A stretch of DNA of 5,401 nucleotides. It comes from JBBQYA01 sp038209155. GTDB taxonomy: Bacteria > Bacteroidota > Bacteroidia > Sphingobacteriales > Sphingobacteriaceae. Shown one piece after another: positions 1-5,401 of this stretch. The stretch covers positions 1-5,401 of the forward strand of contig JBBQYA010000129.1 of assembly GCA_038209155.1 (NCBI GenBank), written 5' to 3'. A program made the position numbers and the translations under genes. Under the pieces are notes generated by a model. It ran no database searches and was not told where the DNA came from. It saw nothing but the letters and a program-made list of their open reading frames with translations. Each line of letters begins with the position of its first letter. Position 1 is the first letter of the stretch.

Positions 1-56
1 AGCAAGTTATCTGCAAAATTGTTGTTACGATTATATTCAAGTCCCTATATTACCGA

Positions 57-1136
57 TTAGAATGCATCTACTTTCTTTTCTGGCTTAAGAGATTGAAGAC
101 TTTCTAACTCAAAGTATAAATGGCTTAAGTTGTTTGCTGGCGATTTTATTTTTTCGTTGAACAGAACTAATTCTGCATATGCTTTTTCAGACTCATCTGG
201 TTTGCTTAAGGAGGAAAAGATTTGAGCTTTTTTCAATAATAAACTACTCTTATATTTTTCTTCAATCGAATTATTTAACAACTCAACATCAATCTGTTTC
301 AAAGCAAAATCAAACTTGGACTGGCGAATTAAATCATTGATTTCTTTTTCAACACTTTTAAAGAATTTCTTCCCGTCAATATTTGATAACTCTGGAACTT
401 GAAATATTTTAGGTTCTTTGTTCTGTATGGTTCTTTTGCTTTTCCTATCAAAATAATATGTTCGGAACGTGGAAATTATTTCTCCTAAATATTTATTTCT
501 TTTAATTTCATTGCCTATTATCCATAGAATGCAACTTGCTTCTTCAAATTTAGATTCCTTAATTAATTCGAGAAAGTCATTAATATACAATTCTAATGTA
601 TTCGGCAACATCGCTGCTCTTACAATTGTGAAATCCTGTTTTTCAATTAAATTTAAGACAATTGGAATTTTGGAGTCGTTCTTTAAAGATTTAACTGCTA
701 ATAGCAAATTTAAATCTGCTATTTTACTTTGTTGAAATTCTATATTTGAGTTGCCATCATTTGAAGCAATACAGCTAGTGCCTCTTACAGCAATTATGTT
801 AGCGTTTGCTTCAATGAATTTACCTATTGTTTTTTTATCTAAAGAGGATTTGAAATTGTTTACTTGTTCAATAAGTAAACTCTTGTCTATTTCTATTTTT
901 TCAATCCCAATATTTTGAGGTTCAATTTTAGTTTTCGGTTCATTTATTTTAGAATAAAGGACATCCCAACCACCAATTAGCTTGTCAAAGAAACGGTTTT
1001 GAGTCTTGTCGTCAACTTGGAGCAAAACAAAATTTTCACCAATTGAAAGAACTGTTCCTTCGGGTTCTTTTCCTGTAGTGAGGTAAAGTTTTACTTTATC
1101 TCCTATATTAATATCTTGTTTAAATATGTCGAACAT
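57..1136 (-). CDS. Uncharacterised protein with N-terminal small beta-barrel and TPR-like helical C-terminus
   Basis: This is a 359-residue soluble protein with no signal peptide and no membrane segment. I do not recognise it as a named family. Residues about 10-60 alternate turns and short hydrophobic strands (GDKVKLYLTTGKEPEGTVL, then NRFFDKLIGGWDVL), as in an Sm-like or SH3-like barrel. Residues about 107-140 (NANIIAVRGTSCIASNDG) could be a second small beta module. From about 155 it is helical, and 298-327 (SLLLKKAQIFSSL onwards) resembles a TPR helix pair. A nucleic-acid or protein scaffold role would fit this architecture, but no catalytic motif is visible. The start is the first ATG of the frame. 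It lies about 13 bases after the expected transcription start of a good Bacteroidota promoter and has no Shine-Dalgarno sequence, which is usual in this phylum. The gene stands alone; its downstream neighbour is outside the window. That it is a real gene is likely; its function is unknown. Confidence 0.85.
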   Translation of the reverse strand: MFDIFKQDINIGDKVKLYLTTGKEPEGTVLSIGENFVLLQVDDKTQNRFFDKLIGGWDVLYSKINEPKTKIEPQNIGIEKIEIDKSLLIEQVNNFKSSLDKKTIGKFIEANANIIAVRGTSCIASNDGNSNIEFQQSKIADLNLLLAVKSLKNDSKIPIVLNLIEKQDFTIVRAAMLPNTLELYINDFLELIKESKFEEASCILWIIGNEIKRNKYLGEIISTFRTYYFDRKSKRTIQNKEPKIFQVPELSNIDGKKFFKSVEKEINDLIRQSKFDFALKQIDVELLNNSIEEKYKSSLLLKKAQIFSSLSKPDESEKAYAELVLFNEKIKSPANNLSHLYFELESLQSLKPEKKVDAF

Positions 1137-1155
1137 AGTTTCTAAAAGTAAAATT

Positions 1156-1188
1156 CAAATTTAATATTCTTATCTGTGCGTTGGCAAA
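1156..1188 (-). promoter_or_regulatory. Bacteroidota-type promoter of the 359-residue gene
   Basis: Reading the minus strand, TTTG (1185-1188) is followed after 21 bases by TAAATTTG (1156-1163). This is a full match to the Bacteroidota housekeeping pattern of TTTG near -33 and TAnnTTTG near -7. Transcription would start near 1150 and give a leader of about 13 bases before the ATG at 1136. The box sits between the hairpin of the adjacent intergenic element and the gene, so the element may supply the promoter. Confidence 0.6.
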
Positions 1189-1190
1189 AA

Positions 1191-1253
1191 ACGGCTCTTT
1201 TGGTTTTGCCGAAGGGTCGGCTTTGTGTGTCGGGACAAAACCAAATGTGCCGT
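1191..1253. repeat. 20-base imperfect inverted repeat (hairpin)
   Basis: The left arm at 1191-1210 (ACGGCTCTTTTGGTTTTGCC) and the right arm at 1234-1253 (GACAAAACCAAATGTGCCGT) are reverse complements at 17 of 20 positions and enclose a 23-base loop. In RNA this would be a long hairpin with two internal U-U mismatches and one C-A mismatch. No T-run follows in either direction, so it is not an ordinary terminator. It lies just upstream of the promoter of the 359-residue gene. Confidence 0.7.
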
Positions 1254-1753
1254 TTGTGCGGCTGGTTAAAAGAAATTTTAAAAAATGCGAAGGGTTGGCT
1301 TTTTCTTTTTTCTCTGTCACCTTTCCAAATAGCAGAACACAGTCAGTTTGAAAGTCTATCCGCTTGGTCGATATGGTTTCTATGTCGAGTCCGTTTTTAG
1401 TCATTGTCTTGCTGTGTCGTCTGTCTTTTTAGCATTGGTGGTAACGAATATGTTTACGAATACTTGAGCAAATATCTCATATATACGCATAATTATCCAA
1501 CTATCCAATATATCTGAATGATAATTTTTTGTATAAGTATTTTTCATTTTGATCATAAGTAGAAACAATCATACAAATTTTTCAGTAAAATATTTTTCTC
1601 TTTAATTATTTATTTCAGGTTTATTTTTATTCTGAAAAACTTTTAAACAAACATTATCAACCAATAGCCTCACAAGTTTACATCCTTCAAGTAAATTTTT
1701 TCTATAATTTCTCAGCTAAAACGATTGTGGTAATTGCACTATTTTCTTTTTTG

Positions 1754-1847
1754 TAAGCTTTAGTTTTTTATTTGGATACATACATTTAGGAATAAATCAA
1801 TAAGCTTTAGTTTTTTATTTGGATACATATATTTAGGTATAAATCAT
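1754..1847. repeat. 47-bp tandem duplication, two copies
   Basis: Two adjacent units, 1754-1800 and 1801-1847, match at 44 of 47 positions. The first 29 bases (beginning TAAGCTTTAGTTTTTTATTT) are identical and the three differences lie in the last 18 bases. The units contain no recognisable promoter or coding motif. This is most simply a local duplication in spacer DNA. Confidence 0.9.
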
Positions 1848-1985
1848 ACTAATTTATAGGTTTAGGTAGTTAAAATCTTCCACCGGCGAATGTATATCTA
1901 GAATTACATTAATAGTCAGAGTCAGAGTCAAAAACAGTTGATAAGCAAACCTCAATTTGTAAAAAACAATAAGGAAGATCTGGAA

Positions 1986-2007
1986 ATAGCTTTTTGAATA
2001 AGGCTAT
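1986..2007 (+). terminator. Small hairpin, possible weak terminator
   Basis: ATAGCTTT (1986-1993) pairs with AAGGCTAT (2000-2007) over 8 pairs including one G-T, around a 6-base loop, followed by ATTTTTA. There is no gene directly upstream on this strand for it to terminate. It may be chance, or a structure upstream of the DUF1543 promoter. Confidence 0.2.
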
Positions 2008-2078
2008 ATTTTTATGGATAAAATAGGTAAAATAAATTTCTAATTTTCTTGCTTACTTTGGTTCTTAGATAAATATAA

Positions 2079-2651
2079 ATGGTAAAATTATTTATGACCT
2101 TAATTGGTTGTACACCAAAAGGCAGGCATATAGAACAGCACGATGTGTTTTTTTCAATCGCAGAAAATATGGAAGAACTTATTCCACAAGCTCATGCATT
2201 TTGGCCAGAAGCAGAAGATAGTCTGCATTTTGATGGATTCCGTACGGTTACTTTGGTGGATGGTTTTAAAATATCTGTAGTAGAAAAAGGCCGTGATTTC
2301 AAAAATGATGCTCAGCTTTTTTTCATAAACTTAGGAGGATATAAGGCTAATGAGTTTGAAGAGTTTCATTATAAAATGATTGTGGCTGCGCCAGACAAAC
2401 AAACCGCACTAAAACATGCAAAGAATACTGCATTCTATAAGCATGTAGGTTTTAATGGCGCACCTTCGCACATTGATGATAAGTTTGGGATTGATGTGGA
2501 TGATTTTTATGCCATCGAAGATATTTTACCGCTGGCAATCAAAGATAAATATGCCTTACAGATTGTTGCAAATAATGAAATAGCCGAAGAAGATCAACTT
2601 CACCTAGGTTATTTCGTTCCATCTAAAGTAAAGAAATGGATGAATGGATAA
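2079..2651 (+). CDS. DUF1543 domain-containing protein
   Basis: This is a 190-residue cytosolic protein of the DUF1543 family, whose function is unknown. The N-terminus (KLFMTLIGCTPKGRHIEQHD) is the family hallmark and supports the ATG chosen over the internal Met6. The fold seems to be an internal duplication. Residues about 15-65 (HDVFFSIAENMEEL, HFDGFRTVTLVDGFKI) and about 91-150 (FHYKMIVAAPDKQTAL, HIDDKFGIDVDDFYAI) share the same order: a strand, a helix with Ala/Leu spacing, then a His-Asp-containing segment leading into a strand. The protein is complete at both ends. There is no Shine-Dalgarno sequence; TTACTTTG at 2053-2060 is one base off the TAnnTTTG consensus and 18 bases before the ATG, but no TTTG lies at the right distance upstream. 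It stands alone and converges with the flavoprotein gene. The family call is firm; a biochemical role cannot be stated. Confidence 0.9.
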   Translation: MVKLFMTLIGCTPKGRHIEQHDVFFSIAENMEELIPQAHAFWPEAEDSLHFDGFRTVTLVDGFKISVVEKGRDFKNDAQLFFINLGGYKANEFEEFHYKMIVAAPDKQTALKHAKNTAFYKHVGFNGAPSHIDDKFGIDVDDFYAIEDILPLAIKDKYALQIVANNEIAEEDQLHLGYFVPSKVKKWMNG

Positions 2652-2664
2652 AGATTTTGATTTG

Positions 2665-2702
2665 ATTAAAAATTGATTTTAATGCTTTGTTTTTTAATTT
2701 TT
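2665..2702. terminator. AT-only hairpin and T-tract between convergent genes
   Basis: ATTAAAA (2665-2671) and TTTTAAT (2677-2683) form a 7-bp stem around a 5-base loop, followed on the plus strand by a T-rich run at 2685-2702. An alternative pairing joins AAAAATT (2668-2674) with AATTTTT (2696-2702). Only about 40 bases separate the two convergent stop codons, so a shared terminator is expected here, but a stem without G-C pairs is weak. Confidence 0.35.
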
Positions 2703-4406
2703 GAAGTTATCAAAGATCGTTTCCGCAATTTTATCCGAAGCAGTATCACAAAAATCAAGACCCGAATAATCTGGATTTAAACCACCAATAAATGGTACCG
2801 CCATCATAAAAATATGTGGATTAATTACTCCAAAAACATTCAAAACCTGAAAATGATCGTTTATATTAATACCTGGCACTTTTAAATAATACCCTTCTAC
2901 TGCTGCTGGAATTACTAATTTATTCCCATTTTTTATTTCCTCTTTTGCCTTTTCATCATCCTTAAACCGCAGATAAGCAGCGCTTACAATTCCATCTTTT
3001 ATGAGCGACTTAAAGGGAAAATCTTTTACTTCCAAAGCTGCTTGCCCAATCGCATTTATATAGGTTTTAAAATATACTTTTTTATTTTTTTCCTTATCGT
3101 AAAAATAATCTGCACCTCCATTTTCATTGGGTTCTACTTCACTATTTTCATTCACCGAAAGTAAACTTAGCACGCCTGCATTATGCAAAGCCAATAATTC
3201 TCTACAAGAACTCTGGGGAACATAGGCAATGATTAAAGAAATAAGCGGAATCAATATTTTTTTTAATCGCAACATGTCTTCGGCACTCATGTGTTTTGCC
3301 GGGTAATTCATGGCGTAACTCAATGCTCCAAGTGTTTCTTTCCAAATCACTGATTCTCTATTGGCAATGCTTTCTTGAGCCTCTTTGTATTCTTTTTTGA
3401 GCAATAGAAAGCCATCCATGTTTTCCCGATCGGTAAACATGTAAGCTACAAATTCTTCCATGCTCATATTTTGAATGATATAATATAATGTTGGATCTTG
3501 AATTTTTAAAGGCTCCAAAAAATTTGTTTTATAAATAAAATCTAACGGAATATAACCGTCGAACCTTTCTTTTAATGCAGGTACTTCCTTTTCTTCTATA
3601 AAATTTTTGGGGGTGAGATGCGAATCTTCTAAATGAAATCTTACTGCTGGTAAATAACCGTTCAAAGAGTGTAAAACCATTGAAAACCCTTTGCTTTCTT
3701 TATTTAGAATATAATTATAAGTATTATCCTCATGATGTACAAAATTTCCGTTCGCGTGAGCTATTGTTCTGACAGCGTCAATTGCGGTAAGCGAAGCACC
3801 TTTTATTGCCACAGGCTCATTGTATATCTTCTTCAACTTTTGAGGTGGATAAGGAGAATCGAACCACCCCTCTATTTTATTTTCATTTTCTTTTGGCCAC
3901 ACATGACTTGTACAAATTATTACCTTATCAACCACAAAAGTATTTTCCCTATCATCTATAATTTTAGACATTCCAGTTTCACCATCGTGTGCTATATCGT
4001 TGACTGTTGTACTATACCATAAAGTTGTTTTTATACCCTTTTCTTTACTTTGTTTTAAAAGCATTTCAAACTGCTCTTGCAAGTAAATACCAAATAATAA
4101 TCTAGGTACTACTTTATACTCATTGAAATTTTCTGAATTTATATTAAAAGGTTTTAGTATTTCAGGTTCTGCACAAGCCATCCAAATCACCATGGATTGT
4201 GGAAGCTTGGGAAGTTCATTACCCGAAACATTGGTAATATGTTCCATCATGGCACCTTCTTTTCCATATGGCATGCCAGCACCAAGCTGTTTATTTTTTT
4301 CGTAAATAATTATTTCGAGTTCTTCTTCAATGCTTTCCTCCACCAATTTTTTGTACATAAATAAGGCGGCTGGGCCTCCACCAATCAAAGCTATTTTTAA
4401 AGCCAT
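2694..4406 (-). CDS. FAD/NAD(P)-binding protein (NAD_binding_9-like flavoprotein)
   Basis: This 570-residue predicted flavoprotein oxidoreductase is soluble, with no signal peptide. The first Rossmann unit binds the ADP part of FAD: strand IALI, glycine loop GGGPAA (residues 9-14), and an acidic residue at the end of the second strand (Glu36 in IIIYEKNKQ). It is followed by GAGMPYG (42-48), typical of the FAD-NAD(P)-binding family PF13454. A strand IICTSH (163-168) is the usual return to the dinucleotide site. KGASLTAID (202-210) looks like a second nucleotide-binding turn. The C-terminal part, about 520-560 (GGLNPDYSGLDF), probably closes the FAD site. The substrate is unknown; relatives with this fold include N-hydroxylating monooxygenases, but nothing here proves that reaction. 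The start ATG leads directly into the Rossmann strand. I see no clear TAnnTTTG box or Shine-Dalgarno upstream. It converges with the DUF1543 gene, which gives no functional link. Confidence 0.88.
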   Translation of the reverse strand: MALKIALIGGGPAALFMYKKLVEESIEEELEIIIYEKNKQLGAGMPYGKEGAMMEHITNVSGNELPKLPQSMVIWMACAEPEILKPFNINSENFNEYKVVPRLLFGIYLQEQFEMLLKQSKEKGIKTTLWYSTTVNDIAHDGETGMSKIIDDRENTFVVDKVIICTSHVWPKENENKIEGWFDSPYPPQKLKKIYNEPVAIKGASLTAIDAVRTIAHANGNFVHHEDNTYNYILNKESKGFSMVLHSLNGYLPAVRFHLEDSHLTPKNFIEEKEVPALKERFDGYIPLDFIYKTNFLEPLKIQDPTLYYIIQNMSMEEFVAYMFTDRENMDGFLLLKKEYKEAQESIANRESVIWKETLGALSYAMNYPAKHMSAEDMLRLKKILIPLISLIIAYVPQSSCRELLALHNAGVLSLLSVNENSEVEPNENGGADYFYDKEKNKKVYFKTYINAIGQAALEVKDFPFKSLIKDGIVSAAYLRFKDDEKAKEEIKNGNKLVIPAAVEGYYLKVPGININDHFQVLNVFGVINPHIFMMAVPFIGGLNPDYSGLDFCDTASDKIAETIFDNFKN

Positions 4407-4449
4407 ACACTAATAATGTTCTTAAAATAGTATTTAGCTTTCATACAAT

Positions 4450-4563
4450 TCATGTCATTCTTTTAAAACCATGATGTTTGTACAAGACTATTCTTATATT
4501 AGATTTATTTATAAAATCTGTACCAATATTTCTTTTTTTACAAAATAAGAAGTATTGTTTTTT
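4450..4563 (-). pseudogene. Possible C-terminal scrap of a GNAT acetyltransferase
   Basis: A 37-codon stretch between stop codons on the minus strand has no start codon near its beginning and ends in NKSNIRIVLYKHHGFKRM. The pattern N, Ile, then LYKHHGF followed by basic residues resembles the end of GNAT-family N-acetyltransferases, where N...A..LY...GF marks the last acetyl-CoA-binding helix and strand. Nothing upstream in this frame continues the domain, since it is closed by TAG at 4564-4566. It would be a non-functional remnant. The match is short and could be chance. Confidence 0.28.
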
Positions 4564-4612
4564 CTAGTTCAAAACGCTTTGTTTATTTAGAAACAATTAC
4601 TTTGTTATTGCT

Positions 4613-4858
4613 TTAATTCCATTTTTCGAGATCTTTATCATCAAAAACATCTTCGATCAATAATTTATCTTCTCCGTTTTCATTCATTTTTTTGAAGATA
4701 TTTTCCCATCCATTACTAGGCGCAGATTTTAGTTTTTAAATGATAAAATCTTTTTTTAAAAATAATTTCTACCTAGCCTTAAAGTTATATTTTTCAAGTA
4801 TAGTTTTCGAAAGTCAAATCCCTTTCGAATTTCCTATTGAGATTATTGAAACGTACAT
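4613..4858 (-). pseudogene. MazE-like (AbrB/MazE/SpoVT) antitoxin pseudogene with three in-frame stops
   Basis: Reading the minus strand from ATG at 4858, a single frame gives 81 codons ending at TAA 4613-4615, the usual size of Bacteroidota MazE-like antitoxins. The start, MYVSIISIGNSKGI, is the swapped-hairpin DNA-binding signature of the AbrB/MazE fold. After the core, LSKTILEKYNFK and LFLKKDFII continue the domain. The tail, SAPSNGWENIFKKMNENG then EDKLLIEDVFDDKDLEKW, is the Trp-rich acidic toxin-binding tail of this antitoxin type. The frame is broken by TGA at codon 15 (4814-4816, where intact relatives have Arg after GNSKGI, so CGA to TGA fits), TAG at codon 30 (4769-4771) and TAA at codon 41 (4736-4738). 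There is no frameshift. No MazF toxin is recognisable in the 200 bases downstream, so this looks like a decayed orphan antitoxin. The identification rests on motifs seen by eye and remembered family features. Confidence 0.8.
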
Positions 4859-4927
4859 AAGCATTAGAATTAGTGATCACACTTTATTACTTAATTTGAA
4901 ATTTTTAAATGCAAATTAGATTCATTT

Positions 4928-4969
4928 CTATTTAATAAAACAGTATCACGTCAGCATTTTTATTAATAG
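4928..4969 (-). repeat. Inverted repeat after the basic exported protein gene
   Basis: CTATTTAATAAAA (4928-4940) and TTTTATTAATAG (4958-4969) pair over 12 bases with one bulged base, around a 17-base loop. It starts 3 bases beyond the stop codon of the 99-residue gene, so in the transcript it would be a 3'-end hairpin. No T-run follows on the minus strand, so it is not a standard intrinsic terminator; it may protect or end that mRNA. Confidence 0.4.
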
Positions 4970-4971
4970 TT

Positions 4972-5271
4972 CTACCTTCTCCTTGCTTTCTTCAAAGCAT
5001 TTCTTCTTGCTTTCTTTTTTGTTTTTTCCATCCTCTTTCTAGTCTTTTTGTCTTGCACCTTTAAGGTTTGGTTATAGGTTGGATTGTTTACTCTGTTTTG
5101 AACTTCATAGTCATGAATAGCTTTCCGTTCTCGTTTCTTTTTAGATATTTTCTGAGTAGAAACTGCATTTTTTTGGCTTTTGCTTGATTTAAATTGGGCA
5201 TTAGCTGGTAGAGTAAATTGGAGTGCGAATAAGAAAATTAAAACAGAAAGGCTAATTTTTATCTTTTTCAT
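4972..5271 (-). CDS. Small, highly basic exported protein
   Basis: The gene encodes 99 residues with a clear Sec signal peptide: a basic start (MKKIK), a hydrophobic core at about 6-21, and ANA at 23-25 giving predicted cleavage before Gln26. There is no lipobox cysteine. The mature 74 residues hold 28 Lys or Arg and only 5 Asp or Glu, with clusters at 44-50 (KKKRERK) and 75-99 ending in ARRR. No cysteines and no long hydrophobic segments remain, so it is probably a periplasmic or secreted polycation that is partly disordered or helical. I do not recognise the family. Binding to lipopolysaccharide, nucleic acid or another anionic polymer is a guess from charge alone. The ATG at 5271 is the natural start because it opens the signal peptide. 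No strong promoter box or Shine-Dalgarno sequence is evident upstream. It lies 113 bases upstream of the MazE-like relic, on the same strand, with no sign of a shared operon. Confidence 0.75.
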   Translation of the reverse strand: MKKIKISLSVLIFLFALQFTLPANAQFKSSKSQKNAVSTQKISKKKRERKAIHDYEVQNRVNNPTYNQTLKVQDKKTRKRMEKTKKKARRNALKKARRR

Positions 5272-5401
5272 TATCGCAATATAACTAAAAAGCCTTCTAA
5301 TTATTATTTTAAGACATATAAAAAAACTGAAAATTAATTACTCAAATATTTTAATCAAACTATCACAAGAATCCTGAATTTAAAAATTAGGAAATTAAGT
5401 T

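Larger units (their letters stand above)
1140..1447 (-). repeat. Putative dispersed intergenic element of Bacteroidota type
   Basis: This block is clearly richer in G+C than its surroundings: 37 of 70 bases at 1191-1260 are G or C, while the flanks are mostly A and T. It contains a long imperfect inverted repeat (1191-1253) and ends near GCATTGGTGGTAACG, where composition drops sharply. A 94-codon minus-strand frame runs through it (1404 to 1120), but it crosses the hairpin and the neighbouring promoter and overlaps the next gene's start by 17 bases, so I treat it as non-coding. Its translation (for example THKADPSAKPKEPFFANAQ) resembles spurious hypothetical proteins I recall from many Bacteroidota intergenic regions. 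That recollection is unverified. Borders are approximate and multiplicity in the genome cannot be seen here. Confidence 0.45.
1448..2078. other. Gene-free AT-rich spacer
   Basis: This stretch of about 630 bases has no reading frame that looks like a gene. Reading both strands I found only short open runs with frequent stops and no recognisable protein motif. It contains the 47-bp tandem duplication at 1754-1847, a short GTCAGA repeat near 1916-1930, and a small hairpin at 1986-2007. The right end must hold the promoter of the DUF1543 gene. Confidence 0.6.

Noticed and set aside
1..56. Integron attC core site near GTTGTTACGA
   Set aside because: Neither strand fits the GTTRRRY or RYYYAAC core, and the partner end at about 1441 does not fit either.
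469..735. 88-codon plus-strand open frame
   Set aside because: It lies wholly inside the 359-residue gene on the other strand and has no recognisable motif.
1176..1400. 74-codon plus-strand open frame
   Set aside because: It lies opposite the same element, is rich in Trp, Cys and Leu from reading the complement, and has no domain or promoter.
1120..1404. 94-codon minus-strand open frame across the GC-rich element
   Set aside because: It runs through a long hairpin and a full-consensus promoter and overlaps the next gene's start out of frame. The peptide has no domain and its GC-rich middle is explained by the element.
1448..2078. Search for a CRISPR array or tRNA in the long spacer
   Set aside because: The only repeat is a direct tandem of two 47-bp units with no unique spacers between them, and no cloverleaf-like structure was found.
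3732..4022. 96-codon plus-strand open frame
   Set aside because: It is antisense to the flavoprotein gene, rich in Cys and Tyr as expected for a complement reading, with no homology that I can see.
4123..4305. 60-codon plus-strand open frame
   Set aside because: It is antisense to the N-terminal coding region of the flavoprotein, whose Rossmann motifs prove the other strand is coding.
4407..4612. MazF toxin expected downstream of the MazE-like relic
   Set aside because: None of the three minus-strand frames shows a MazF-like N-terminus or core; only the short GNAT-like stretch is visible.

Overview
The window looks like chromosomal DNA of a Bacteroidota bacterium, probably of the flavobacterial or cytophagal type. 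It is strongly AT-rich, its genes lack Shine-Dalgarno sequences, one promoter matches the Bacteroidota TTTG / TAnnTTTG pattern, and the protein content (a DUF1543 protein, a NAD_binding_9-type flavoprotein, a MazE-like antitoxin relic) fits that phylum. The assignment is inference from composition and families, not from a marker gene.

Layout from left to right: (1) 57-1136, minus strand, an uncharacterised 359-residue protein with an N-terminal small beta-barrel and helical, TPR-like repeats. (2) About 1140-1447, a relatively GC-rich intergenic element. It has a 20-base imperfect inverted repeat, and the promoter for the 359-residue gene lies at its gene-proximal edge. A 94-codon open frame across it is probably not a gene. 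(3) 1448-2078, AT-rich DNA without a gene, holding a 47-bp tandem duplication. (4) 2079-2651, plus strand, a DUF1543 protein. (5) 2694-4406, minus strand, a 570-residue FAD/NAD(P)-binding protein converging on the DUF1543 gene. (6) 4407-4971, a stretch of decayed genes on the minus strand: a possible C-terminal scrap of a GNAT acetyltransferase and a nearly complete MazE-like antitoxin gene with three in-frame stop codons. (7) 4972-5271, minus strand, a short, extremely basic exported protein.

The intact genes do not form an operon or an evident pathway. They stand singly, with long AT-rich spacers and gene relics between them, as in an accessory or turnover region. The two items most worth following are the unannotated MazE-like pseudogene at 4613-4858 and the element at about 1140-1447 that appears to supply a promoter to the uncharacterised 359-residue gene. 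I see no convincing complete new defence or mobile system.
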